Program-made: the position numbers and the translations under genes
IMG/VR virus record: IMGVR_UViG_3300025577_000026
Span: 1 to 39,774 of that record
Origin: a virus
DNA: 39,774 bases
Strand: one strand, 5' to 3'
Notes under the pieces: model-generated
Told to the model about the DNA's origin: nothing
The model's input: only the letters and a program-made list of their open reading frames with translations
The model's database searches: none
Part shown: one piece after another, positions 31,601 through 39,774 of the stretch
Layout: each line of letters starts with the position of its first letter
How positions within the stretch are numbered: the stretch's first letter is position 1

Positions 31601-32333
31601 AATCAATACGATCTACTGATGATGCTGCTGCAGGATAAGAACCACCAAAGTAACCAAAGGAAGCATTACCAGTTGCTCCCATGTACCATTTAGCAACAGT
31701 TAATGGACCTTTGACTGATGCTGTTCCAGTATCATTACTATAATCAATACGATCTACTGTTGATAATGGACCAGGACCACCACCACCAAAGTAACCAAAG
31801 GAAGCATTACCAGTTGCTGCTGAGAGATATTTAATAATACTTAATGGTCCTTTAGGTGATGCTGTTTCTGTGTCGTTAGAGTAATCTATACGGTCCACTG
31901 TTGATACTCCAGCACCACCACCAAAGTATCCGAAAGAACTATTACCTGTTGCTGCTAAACCATACCTAGCAAGACTTAATGGTCCTTTTGGTGATGCCGT
32001 TGCAGTGTCATTAGAGTAATCAATACGGTCTACTCTTGATAATGGACCAGGAAAACCACCAGCAAAGTAACCAAAGGAAGCATTACCTGTTGCTGCCAAA
32101 TTAGATGTAGCAACAGTTAACGGTCCTTTGACTGCTGCTGTTGCGGTATCATTAGAATAATCAACACGGTCTACTGTTGATGTAACAGGATAAGAACCAG
32201 AAAAGTAACCAAAAGGAAGTGCCTTAGTAAAAGGACTCGGAGTTAACCAGACATCTTCTTTCGTGGACCATTGCCCTTCTATCTGCAGTTGATAAATCTG
32301 CTCTAGACCAAATACATCATTTCTTATTCCCAT
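28590..32333 (-). CDS. Kelch-like propeller adhesin C, four six-bladed propellers
   Basis: This 1247-aa protein has 24 kelch-like units in four groups of six. Linkers lie near 31.3, 30.4 and 29.5 kb. The start MGIRNDVFGLEQIYQLQIEG, then QWSTKEDVWLTPSPF, aligns with the N-termini of A and B. Linker text VVPQG, LKGPGILEVPVS and TYGTPNT recurs in B. Blade sequences are more uniform than in A; many DNA units differ only in the loop after GGG. The ending ANALPQ is shared with B. Transcribed directly after the 1619-aa fibre gene with a 12-bp gap, so it is likely a virion component of the same fibre system. Confidence 0.8.
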   Translation of the reverse strand: MGIRNDVFGLEQIYQLQIEGQWSTKEDVWLTPSPFTKALPFGYFSGSYPVTSTVDRVDYSNDTATAAVKGPLTVATSNLAATGNASFGYFAGGFPGPLSRVDRIDYSNDTATASPKGPLSLARYGLAATGNSSFGYFGGGAGVSTVDRIDYSNDTETASPKGPLSIIKYLSAATGNASFGYFGGGGPGPLSTVDRIDYSNDTGTASVKGPLTVAKWYMGATGNASFGYFGGSYPAAASSVDRIDYSNDTATASAKGPLSVARSALGATGNSSFGYFGGSVTPGALSSVDRIDYSNDTATASAKGPLSVGRYALAASSSQANGLPQTTLFPASSVRPDVVPQGFDTGYFGGGAPAKSSVDRIDYSNDTATASAKGPLSVGRRGVRATGNQNFGYFGGGGSYSTVDRVDYSNDTATASVKGPLSLARTYHAATGNTSFGYFGGGSPGPKSTVDRIDYSNDTATAAVKGPLSLARHGVTATGNSSFGYFGGGAGIYSTVDRIDYSNDTATAVEKGPLSLARRYLGSTGNANFGYFAAGHPSVSTVERIDYSNDTATASVRGPLSSTRYYASATGNSSFGYFGGAYSGAPGATVDRIDYSNDTATAAVKGPLSIARYDSGTSSSRANGIPLKGPGILEVPVSMATGTYGTPNTGYFAAGQSSSFSPARPSIVQRIDYSNDTATASLKGPLISFFQGLIGTGNDSFGYFSSGTPTSRVDYLNDTVTSVAKGSLNTSHNSGGATGNASFGYFVGGPGPKSSVDRVDYSNDTATAVAKGPLSLARNELAATGNQSFGYFGGGDRPGYSTMRSTVDRIDYSNDTATASLKGPLSVARYGVQATGNADFGYFGGGRTTPSPTYYSTVDRVDYSNDTGTASPKGRLVGSRAQTGASGTADFGYFAGGGTPSSPFDTSTVQRIDYSNDTATTSKRGPLLYPTRLLGAASARANGFTVVGPAVVSNAAAVAGSFNPTTFGYFGGGALTNSTVDRIDYSNDTATAAVKGPLSLARRYMGATSNSSFGYFGGGGPSKSTVDRIDYSNDTATASPKGPLSAARYGLSATGNANFGYFGAGYSNYSTVDRIDYSNDTATAAVRGPLSQARFDLGATGNASFGYFGSGTPGSKSTVDRIDYSNDTATASAKGPLSVGRRDAKGTGNANFGYFGGGVPVSTVDRIDYSNDTATASVKGPLSATRYYHGATGNSSFGYFGGGNPAKSSVDRVDYSNDTATASAKGPLSVGRRALGATSAAANALPQ

Positions 32334-32345
32334 TTTATTCTACCC

Positions 32346-35300
32346 TCAGGATGTTATTTTCTTGCCGGAAATGATGACATCAACAGTTGATGTTGACCCA
32401 ACCTCAACTTCAATTTTAGCACCAGTCTCAATTCTCTTTGGTCTATCCAATATATCTACCGTAGAGTATCTTGGTATAATTAAATCTTTAGCAAGATAAG
32501 ATGTTGTTGTTCCGTTCGTAATCTTAATAGAAATCGGGAAATCACCAGTATCAGTTCTGTTTGCAAATCCAATTTTTTCAATTGCTGTTGGATTAGATGT
32601 TGATGTATATAGGGTAATTGTATCAGTGCTATTAATAGTAGTGGTAGAGGCAAACTTACTAATATAATCAGTGCTTGTAAATTCACTATAATTCATATAA
32701 ACTTCTGCGGCATTACTGACTCCAGTGTATCCATCATTTGTGGACCACATCTTAATTACATCCGATGGACCGGCAACAATTGGATTTTTAATTAATTCAA
32801 TCAAACCACCATTAACAATTGGGACATTATAAGCAATATAAGTTTGTTCTGCTGCTGTTGCATCCTGAATAGAAGCAATAATATTAACGGTTGTTCCAAC
32901 ACCAACAGAAGCATCAATATTCGCAACATTAATAGACTCAATTACATATTGTTTGCCTGATGTTGATGGGAAAGTAAATACCGTTGACTCAAAAGATAGT
33001 GGAGCAATTTGTCTAGAACTTGTAATTCCAGTATAAAACTCACCATTAGATGATGGTGATACTATATTAGTTAAACTAGAACCATCACCAGCAAATGATG
33101 TGGCAGTTACAACTCCGGTAGCATTAATACCACTAGAATTTATTGTTACTGCAGCACCTACAACAATTGATTCTCCACTATTCCCAATGTAAATCTTACC
33201 ACCCATGGCAGCATGAGATGTACACTGATAATAAAGAACATCTGGAGCATCAAACTGAACATTCCAATTTAAAGTAACTCCATTTCCGGCATCATTATTA
33301 GTTATTCCATCATTATATTGTGTTCCTGTCGATCCATTTGGAGTGCTTTGAATTCTGAATGGATGACCACCACTACTATTTTTGAAATTATATTTTTGAC
33401 CTCTTACAAGATAAATTGAAGGATCATTTTCGGCACCAGTAAGTCCGGGTCCGGTAAATGTATAGTCACTTGATCCGTTAGCTCCCAATACCCATTCAGA
33501 AATCGCAGCATCTAAAGAAGTAGCAGTTACAACACCAGTAACATTTAATCCGCCAGTTCCGGTTATAAACTTACTATTAAGATCTAAGTTACCACCAAGT
33601 TGTGGAGTAGTGTCTTCTACTACATTCTTAAGGAATGTGCTTGCTAACTTACCATCGGCAATAGAACCTGCTAACTGAGCATTAGTAATTGTACCACTTA
33701 AGGATGATGTTGGGTAGTTAGTAGCATCAGATAGATTAAATGCCGGTGTTGAATCAGAAGCACCTAAGTCAACAGATACTCCACCAAAGGAAACACTATC
33801 GTTTGTTAATGCAGAGTTAGGAATTGATGTTAAGCTAGCACCAGAACCACTAAATGATGTAGCAGTTAATGCACCTGTGCTTGAGTTAAAGGTTAAATTA
33901 GTTCCACTCTTAGGTGCTAAGTCTCCTGTTGCTGCTGTTGCAAATAGTGGGAAACAAGTAGTATCAGAACTTTCATCGGCAACTGTAATGGTAGTAGATG
34001 CCGGTAAATTAGTTAAGGAAGCACCAGAACCAGAGAATGCTACTGCCGTAAATAAACCAGTGCTTGGATTATAACTTAATCCAGTATCAGTTTCGGCACC
34101 TTGTGCTCCAGTAGCTCCATCTACAAATACTGGATATACAGTTTCGTTTGCTGAGTTATTAGCAGTTACTGTAAAGGTAGCAGACTCTATATTATATGTG
34201 CCAGACATTCTTGCTGCTGGCACGACACCCGAAGTGAGTTCACTTGCGTATAAAGCAGTTAATCCTGCACCATTACCACTATGAGCACCGGTGATTGTGT
34301 TGGCACTCAGCAATGTGGCAGTTAGTGTTCCATTAGAAGAATTGAAAGTAAGATTAGTTCCACTCTTAGGTGCTAAGTCTCCTGTTGCTGCTGTTGCAAA
34401 TAGTGGGAAACAAGTAGTATCAGAACTTTCATCGGCAACTGTTACATTAGTCGCAGTTGTCGATGATGTTGCATTACCACTGAAAGTTGTGGCAGTCACA
34501 ACACCGGAGACATTAATACCACCTGTTCCAGATATAAACTTACTATTAAGATCTAAGTTACCACCTAATTGTGGAGTAGTGTCTTCTACTACATTCTTAA
34601 GGAATGTGCTTGCCAACTTACCATCGGCAATAGAACCTGCTAACTGTGCATTAGTAATAGTTCCGGTTAAGGATGATGTAGGATAATCGGTAGCATCAGA
34701 TAGATTAAATGCTGGAGTAGCATCCGTTTGTCCTAAATCTAGGGATACTCCACCAAATGAAACACTATCGTTTGTTAATGCAGAGTTAGGAATTGATGTT
34801 AGGTTTGCACCAGAACCATGGAATAATGTTGCTGTTACACTATTGATTCCGGAAATATTAGTAGAATTATCACCTATAATATTACCATTTGCAGTAATAT
34901 TATTAGTTACTGCAACAGTATCAAATGTTGGAGTATCCGATACTGTTATCCTTGCAGTACTACCAAGTCCAACCGCAGAGACAGAAACATTATTGCCGAC
35001 AACATCAATTGCCGCAAATGTATATCCAGTGCCAACTGCAACACCTTCATCAAAAATTTGAAGTCCCTCAATTCTCTGATTAATCAAATTATTAAGATTT
35101 TGACCGTCACCATAGAATGCCGTTGCACTAATAATACCGGTAGATGCATAAAACGTAATACCAGTACCAACATTTACATCATTGGCAAATGTAGTGACAC
35201 CAGAAATATTTGGAATCGTAGTAGTTCCAGTAACATTCAGACTTGAGAAAGTAGGAGTATCAGTTAATGTAATAGTAGCACCAACACCAGATGCTGTTGC

Positions 35301-37205
35301 TGTTAAATTAGAACCAACAAAATTAATATTTTTAACACTACTTGCAGTGCCAACTAGAGATCCTTCTTCTCTTATAGTGACACCAACATCAGCAATTTGA
35401 CCTGCATTAATACCAATTAAATTAGAACCAGAACCATAAAATGATGTTGCCGTTACACTATTGATACCAGAAATATTAGTGGCACTATCACCTATAATAT
35501 TACCATTTGCATTCACATTCCCAGAGACTGTAAGTGCTCCTAATGTTCCAACACTCGTTAATGAAGAGTTGATAACACCACTACCAAGAGTATCGGAAGT
35601 TAAAACATCAGTTCCAGCAATCTCATAATGTTTACCCGATGCTAGATTCCAGTTCTCACTAGACATTAATGCAGATGTTGCATTATTCCAGGTGATAAAC
35701 TTTCTAATACTTGTAGCACCGATACCAAGTCCGGCACCATCGAGTAATGAGTTTGTTGATACTGTGGATGCAATTCCTATATTAAAATCACCAAGTTCAA
35801 TTTTATCTACATCAACAATAAATTCTGTTCCATCTACATATAAATCACCTCTAATTCTAACAGACCCGGAAGTTGTACCAGCTCCTGCAGGAGAGGGATC
35901 AATCCAAATTTCTGATGGACCTTCAATATATGCAGTATTTCCGGCACCATTCGCAATAGATATACCAATTCCAGTGGTAGTTAACTTACCAGTTGCATTT
36001 AATGATGCTGTAGTAATTATTCCAGATACATTTACATTATCAAGTTCAGTATGTCCATTAACATCTAATCCGGTTAACGTTCCAACTGATGTAATGTTTG
36101 TTTGTGCCGCAGTTTGTAATGTTCCCGATAATGTCGTAGCAGTAACACCAGCAATACCGGTTATGTTTGTAGAGTTATCTCCGGCAATATTACCATTGGC
36201 AGTTATATCACCAGAAACTGTTAAAGCACCTAATGTTCCAACTGATGTAATATTGGTCTGAGCAGCAGTATTAACTGTTCCTGCCAAGTTACCAGTAAAT
36301 GTAGTTGCAGTAATAGCACCACTTACATTTACGTCATCTAATTCAGTATGCCCATTAACATCTAATCCGGTTAACGTTCCAACTGATGTGACATTTGTTT
36401 GTGCCGCAGTTTGTAATGTTCCACTTAGAGTTGTTGCCGTAACACCAGCAATACCGGTTATGTTTGTAGAGTTATCTCCGGCAATATTACCATTGGCAGT
36501 TATATCACCAGAAACTGTTAATGTACTTAGAGTTCCAACTGATGTAATGTTAGGTTGTACCGCAGTATTAACTGTTCCTGCCAAGTTACCAGTGAATGTG
36601 GTAGCAGTAATGGCACCACTTACATTTACGTCATCTAATTCAGTATGACCATCTACATCTATAGAACTCTTAAATTCAGCAGCACCAGTAAAGGTAGAAA
36701 GACCAGAAATAGAAAGTGCTGATCCAACTAAATTATCAGCAGACACTGATGATCCAGTAAATTCACCAAATACACTACTATACAATCTTGTAGCTGTTAC
36801 AAATCCAGCAATATAAACATTATCACTTACATATAAATCATTTTTAAATGTTCCTAAACCTACAAATGTAGAAACTCCAGATACATTTACATTATCAAGT
36901 TCGGTATGACCATCTACATCTATAGAACCATTAAAGTCGGCAGCACCGGCAAATGTAGAAACACCAGATACATTTAATTGACTAAAGTTTACTTGTCCAG
37001 TCGATACGTCAATATTACCAGCAGTTAATATTCCACTAATTTTTATATCACCACGAACTTCTAATTCCGAAGTAGGTTCAAAAATTGTAGTGCCAATACC
37101 AACTCGACCAACAACCTCTAATACCTTTTGGTTATCAGTACTTCCTTCTATTCCAATTTTTTGTTGTTGATTTCTTCCACTAAGGAATCTAATTGGTGCT
37201 GCCAT
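32346..37205 (-). CDS. Long tail-fibre-like protein with repeats and a cupredoxin-like domain
   Basis: This 1619-aa protein starts MAAPIRFLSGRNQQQKIGIE and has an N-terminal GIGTTxxxPTSELEVRGDIK block typical of marine phage fibre proteins. Residues about 60-1240 are beta-repeat units (TATTFSGN, DVNGHTELDDVNVSG, LTVSGDITANGNIAGDNS) likely forming a fibrous stalk. Residues about 1245-1340 form a distinct domain with LVRGQKYNFKN, GGHPFRIQ and YYQCTSHAAMGGKIYI, giving His, Cys, His and Met in cupredoxin order. The last 110 residues resemble the separate 113-aa protein encoded just upstream. Function as a tail or lateral fibre is inferred from composition and neighbours. Confidence 0.75.
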   Translation of the reverse strand: MAAPIRFLSGRNQQQKIGIEGSTDNQKVLEVVGRVGIGTTIFEPTSELEVRGDIKISGILTAGNIDVSTGQVNFSQLNVSGVSTFAGAADFNGSIDVDGHTELDNVNVSGVSTFVGLGTFKNDLYVSDNVYIAGFVTATRLYSSVFGEFTGSSVSADNLVGSALSISGLSTFTGAAEFKSSIDVDGHTELDDVNVSGAITATTFTGNLAGTVNTAVQPNITSVGTLSTLTVSGDITANGNIAGDNSTNITGIAGVTATTLSGTLQTAAQTNVTSVGTLTGLDVNGHTELDDVNVSGAITATTFTGNLAGTVNTAAQTNITSVGTLGALTVSGDITANGNIAGDNSTNITGIAGVTATTLSGTLQTAAQTNITSVGTLTGLDVNGHTELDNVNVSGIITTASLNATGKLTTTGIGISIANGAGNTAYIEGPSEIWIDPSPAGAGTTSGSVRIRGDLYVDGTEFIVDVDKIELGDFNIGIASTVSTNSLLDGAGLGIGATSIRKFITWNNATSALMSSENWNLASGKHYEIAGTDVLTSDTLGSGVINSSLTSVGTLGALTVSGNVNANGNIIGDSATNISGINSVTATSFYGSGSNLIGINAGQIADVGVTIREEGSLVGTASSVKNINFVGSNLTATASGVGATITLTDTPTFSSLNVTGTTTIPNISGVTTFANDVNVGTGITFYASTGIISATAFYGDGQNLNNLINQRIEGLQIFDEGVAVGTGYTFAAIDVVGNNVSVSAVGLGSTARITVSDTPTFDTVAVTNNITANGNIIGDNSTNISGINSVTATLFHGSGANLTSIPNSALTNDSVSFGGVSLDLGQTDATPAFNLSDATDYPTSSLTGTITNAQLAGSIADGKLASTFLKNVVEDTTPQLGGNLDLNSKFISGTGGINVSGVVTATTFSGNATSSTTATNVTVADESSDTTCFPLFATAATGDLAPKSGTNLTFNSSNGTLTATLLSANTITGAHSGNGAGLTALYASELTSGVVPAARMSGTYNIESATFTVTANNSANETVYPVFVDGATGAQGAETDTGLSYNPSTGLFTAVAFSGSGASLTNLPASTTITVADESSDTTCFPLFATAATGDLAPKSGTNLTFNSSTGALTATSFSGSGASLTSIPNSALTNDSVSFGGVSVDLGASDSTPAFNLSDATNYPTSSLSGTITNAQLAGSIADGKLASTFLKNVVEDTTPQLGGNLDLNSKFITGTGGLNVTGVVTATSLDAAISEWVLGANGSSDYTFTGPGLTGAENDPSIYLVRGQKYNFKNSSGGHPFRIQSTPNGSTGTQYNDGITNNDAGNGVTLNWNVQFDAPDVLYYQCTSHAAMGGKIYIGNSGESIVVGAAVTINSSGINATGVVTATSFAGDGSSLTNIVSPSSNGEFYTGITSSRQIAPLSFESTVFTFPSTSGKQYVIESINVANIDASVGVGTTVNIIASIQDATAAEQTYIAYNVPIVNGGLIELIKNPIVAGPSDVIKMWSTNDGYTGVSNAAEVYMNYSEFTSTDYISKFASTTTINSTDTITLYTSTSNPTAIEKIGFANRTDTGDFPISIKITNGTTTSYLAKDLIIPRYSTVDILDRPKRIETGAKIEVEVGSTSTVDVIISGKKITS
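33897..34442 (-). repeat. Exact 90-bp direct repeat within the fibre gene
   Basis: Bases 33897-33986 recur unchanged at 34353-34442 (offset 456 bp, 152 codons), encoding TVADESSDTTCFPLFATAAT and the following residues. Larger diverged copies surround it (about 33.54-33.84 kb against 34.5-34.8 kb), and another module repeats with a 297-bp offset near 36.15 and 36.45 kb. Confidence 0.8.
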
Positions 37206-37222
37206 TTTTCTACTTTAAAATA

Positions 37223-37564
37223 TTAGAGATTTGATGTTTCCAAAATACTTGACAAATATTTAAGATCGGTAGCAGTGCTACCAACAATTGTCAAAGTATC
37301 ACCAGTCTCAACAACTAGTTTTCCTGATAATAAATTTGCAGTATCACTTGATGGGATTGCTAAATTCTTAACAATCTCAGTATCTGTTCCACTTCTGCGA
37401 TGACCAAAACTAATTGTTTGAGTCGATGCCCCAATATTAGTTACTTGCGATAAAAGAACAACACCTGTATAACCGACAGGTGCCGTATAAATTCCAACTG
37501 TGCTTGTTCCGACTACATTTGTAATCGTTTTAAATACATTTACTGCTGCTGCTGCGACTGCCAT
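37223..37564 (-). CDS. Small structural protein, 113 aa
   Basis: This beta-rich protein (MAVAAAAVNVFKTITNVVGT... ending YLSSILETSNL) has no Cys, signal peptide or membrane helix. Its plan follows the last 110 residues of the adjacent 1619-aa fibre: short Thr/Ser start, (L/I)YTxP, an N-x-(G/T) strand, NLAIPSSDTANLL against DLIIPRYSTVDIL, then VETGDTL against IETGAKI. It therefore looks like a stand-alone copy of that terminal domain, perhaps a fibre tip, connector or decoration subunit. It lies between spike and fibre genes with gaps of 4 and 17 bp. Confidence 0.7.
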   Translation of the reverse strand: MAVAAAAVNVFKTITNVVGTSTVGIYTAPVGYTGVVLLSQVTNIGASTQTISFGHRRSGTDTEIVKNLAIPSSDTANLLSGKLVVETGDTLTIVGSTATDLKYLSSILETSNL

Positions 37565-37568
37565 TTGA

Positions 37569-39774
37569 TTAATCTCCTCCTAAGGCAAGAATGAATGGTG
37601 TTACTTGCGTGAATAAACTCTTAATGTAAACGTTTCCGGATACAGTTCCGGTTGTTTGATTGATCACAACACCATCACCAATTCTAAAGTTGCCACTTTG
37701 ATCTGTACTGGTATAATTAATTTGCCCACCATCAGTTGTTATAACTTCATTATCTACAATTGAAACCCCACCCCTTGACGGATATGCACTCTCAATCGTA
37801 TTACCGGCACCAATGTATTGGAAAGAATGTGAACTTACAATCTGAAAACTTTGTCTTGCAAAGTATGCTGTGCTACCAACTCCAACTTCATTATTTAGAT
37901 TCTGCACCAGACTGATAGTTGTGATACCAGCAGAAGGTTTAGTTGCCTCGGCAACATCATAATAAATTGCATCAATCTCTGCCGTGGCAGCAGCACTAGA
38001 TCCACCACCACCAGAGAAAGTAACACTAGGAACACCTGTATATTGCGAACCTCCACTTCTTACGGTCACTACAGTAACCGCACCATTCTCAACAGTTGCC
38101 GTAGCCTGTGCAGGAATAGCAACACCAGGTCCTGTTGGAGCATCAATACTTACAATTGGTGGTGAAGTATATCCAGAACCACCATTCGTAACCTTAATAT
38201 CACTCACAATAAAATACTTCCGATCAAAATAAATTGCCTGACCATCATAAGGACGATTGTTTCCTACACCAGAAACAACAATCTGGTTCTGACTTACTGC
38301 TGCAGTAGAACTTACAATTCCAGTATAACGATCATTACACTTAGAAGTTTCATCACCAATACCTTCGGCAACTAATCCTTTAGTTCCGAATGATGAGTTA
38401 GAGTTCGTTAAATCACATTGACCTCCATTGGCAGTATAGACTGCAATATCATCGCAAATAGTGAAGAGTGAGACTAATTGAGCATAAGCACCATTAGTTA
38501 CTGAAACTCCAATGCCACCTTGATTATATTGTGTATAAGAGTCAACATTAAATGAACCCTGAACTCCTATTGTGCTTATCTTATCTCCTTCATCAGCATT
38601 AAAACCATCAACCTTGGCACCAATACTATCCTGAATGAAATTGGTACAGTTTCTTATATAAGGACCTTTTGTAATAATACCGGTTCCTTGTAATGGACTT
38701 GAGGATGCTGTCAAAATACCAGAACTGATTGCTCCACTATTACCAGGGAAATTTGTAGTAAATCCGGTTGTTGCAGGATTTCCATTAATACCATTCTGAA
38801 TAATACCAGTTACAATACCAACACAAACTGTAACTGCAGAATTTACATTGGCACAATTCCCTATATCGTATGATCCACCTTCTGCCTGAATACTTACATC
38901 CTTTACTTGAGTAAAAGTCGATTGGTATCCACCATTCCAAGTAATATTATTAATACAAGAACGAGCAATACCGATAGAATAATTAAGTACATCAATTGTT
39001 GTTGCACCAAATCCAACAATATGATCTAAGTTCCCATTAATATCAAAATACGATTTACCTGCTCCAATAGATTTAGAATTACCACCTCTGGTAATATCGT
39101 GACAAACTGCTTTGTAGATATCTTTAACATCATCAGCACAATTTATCGAATCAATTGTAATTGCAGGATTTTTATAATCTGTACTCGTTATATAACCTAC
39201 TGCTTCTTTCGCAATGAAATCTAAATTTCCACGAATTATTCTTGCGGCATCAAAAAATCTATCAGAAGATACACCAACAAGTGGTCTGAGTGCAATAACT
39301 GCTGCACCATTCGTCATTGGACCACCGACAAAACTCAAGTCAGTAACATGACATCCTTGACTTACATAAAATAAATCAGTATTTGTATTTTGTGGTGCAA
39401 CCAAACAACGACGAAGTTCTGTTCCTTCTACAGAAACATTATCTGGAAGATTGATTGGATTATTTTCAGTATAAGTTCCAGGAAATACTTTTACAGTATC
39501 ACCAGGAGATGCAAGTGCCACTGCTGCTTTAATTGTTGCCTTTGCATTATTATCATCTAACCCAGTATTATCATCATTACCATTTTCAGTAACAAATAAA
39601 GTCTTACCTGCAAATGTAGTGCTTCCTGCACCAACTTCTACAATTCTCGTTCCAACACCAACTCCACCAGTATCCTGCTTTAGGAAAATCTTACCATCAT
39701 AAAAGTTAACAGCTAATTCACCTAACTGTAACTGTCCGTCTGTTGGTTTTTTGCCAGCAACAGCTGACCTCTTA
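37569..39774 (-). CDS. Beta-helix spike/fibre protein (5' end beyond window)
   Basis: The frame is open to the window edge, so at least 734 codons are visible and the true start is outside; a GTG at 39521 is internal. The visible N-terminal part, KRSAVAGKKPTDGQLQLGEL then AVNFYDGKIFLK, is a common virion-attachment module of marine phage fibres. It is followed by NAKATIKAAVALASPGDTVK and VFPGTYTENNPINLPDNVSV, the pectate-lyase-like start of a right-handed beta-helix. Near the C-terminus two GGSxYTxxPxVxxxxxxG units occur (GGSGYTSPPIVSID and GGSQYTGVPSVTFSG). No catalytic depolymerase residues could be identified. Confidence 0.75.
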   Translation of the reverse strand, partial: KRSAVAGKKPTDGQLQLGELAVNFYDGKIFLKQDTGGVGVGTRIVEVGAGSTTFAGKTLFVTENGNDDNTGLDDNNAKATIKAAVALASPGDTVKVFPGTYTENNPINLPDNVSVEGTELRRCLVAPQNTNTDLFYVSQGCHVTDLSFVGGPMTNGAAVIALRPLVGVSSDRFFDAARIIRGNLDFIAKEAVGYITSTDYKNPAITIDSINCADDVKDIYKAVCHDITRGGNSKSIGAGKSYFDINGNLDHIVGFGATTIDVLNYSIGIARSCINNITWNGGYQSTFTQVKDVSIQAEGGSYDIGNCANVNSAVTVCVGIVTGIIQNGINGNPATTGFTTNFPGNSGAISSGILTASSSPLQGTGIITKGPYIRNCTNFIQDSIGAKVDGFNADEGDKISTIGVQGSFNVDSYTQYNQGGIGVSVTNGAYAQLVSLFTICDDIAVYTANGGQCDLTNSNSSFGTKGLVAEGIGDETSKCNDRYTGIVSSTAAVSQNQIVVSGVGNNRPYDGQAIYFDRKYFIVSDIKVTNGGSGYTSPPIVSIDAPTGPGVAIPAQATATVENGAVTVVTVRSGGSQYTGVPSVTFSGGGGSSAAATAEIDAIYYDVAEATKPSAGITTISLVQNLNNEVGVGSTAYFARQSFQIVSSHSFQYIGAGNTIESAYPSRGGVSIVDNEVITTDGGQINYTSTDQSGNFRIGDGVVINQTTGTVSGNVYIKSLFTQVTPFILALGGD

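Noticed and set aside
14644-32333. Regularly spaced repeats of about 135-150 bp resembling a CRISPR-like or satellite array
   Set aside because: All units stay in one reading frame on the minus strand and encode kelch-like blades; spacers are coding loops.
14644-32333. Diversity-generating retroelement with variable repeats
   Set aside because: No reverse transcriptase, template repeat or adenine-specific variation is seen in the window; variation is spread over all blades.
34291-36648. Long plus-strand open frames opposite the fibre gene (131, 189 and 86 codons)
   Set aside because: They arise from the low-complexity repeats on the other strand, give Val/Pro-rich sequence with recurring copies, and lack ribosome-binding sites.

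Overview
The window looks like part of an AT-rich, T4-like marine cyanomyovirus genome (Kyanoviridae type). The basis is the combination of T4 core genes in cyanophage arrangement (gp26, a gp51-position protein, gp54, gp4, gp48, gp53, gp32, gp59, gp33) with genes typical of marine cyanophages: PhoH, flavin-dependent ThyX, a PD-(D/E)XK exonuclease, glutaredoxin, a NodU-type carbamoyltransferase and a DUF4278-like peptide. No photosynthesis gene, tRNA or integrase is visible here. Host and family are inferred from gene content only.

Layout. 1-2451 (minus strand): start of a tape-measure-like gene, a small gp51-position ORF, gp26 and gp54. 2492-5021 (plus): gp4, an unknown protein, gp48, gp53. 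A GC-rich hairpin at about 5020-5043 separates this block from the rest, which is all on the minus strand. 5051-9897 is a tightly overlapping early/replication operon: two small proteins, ThyX, an 82-aa protein, PhoH, exonuclease, gp33-like coactivator, gp59 helicase loader, a DUF1825-like protein and gp32. It has a sigma70-type promoter at its head (9919-9948) and a second one in front of gp32. 9977-12521 holds small conserved cyanophage proteins and glutaredoxin, with several near-consensus sigma70-type promoters and terminators, some overlapping.

12547-39774 is a large accessory adhesin and modification island. Three giant genes (1267, 1900 and 1247 aa) encode tandem kelch-like beta-propellers. 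By hand count they form 4 + 6 + 4 = 14 propellers, every one with exactly six blades (84 blades). Between and after them lie enzymes that modify proteins or glycans: a GT-A-like glycosyltransferase, a GT4 glycosyltransferase fused to a second domain, two DUF6445/2OG-Fe(II)-like proteins (one apparently lacking its metal ligands), a sulfotransferase, a prolyl-4-hydroxylase-like dioxygenase and a carbamoyltransferase. Upstream in transcription order are a beta-helix spike (cut by the window end), a small structural protein and a 1619-aa fibre with an embedded cupredoxin-like domain.

Main points for follow-up: (1) a U-UUU-UUC slippery heptamer at the end of gp26 that would join gp26 in the -1 frame to the next ORF, as in lambda G/GT; (2) the fixed six-blade propeller adhesins, alternating with modification enzymes and carrying an acidic-tyrosine plus N-D-T motif in most blades; (3) a duplicated 57-bp cassette joining a propeller 3' end to a promoter; (4) a GT4 fusion with an internal ribosome-binding site and start; (5) late-promoter-like octamers that often overlap the stop codon of the preceding gene.
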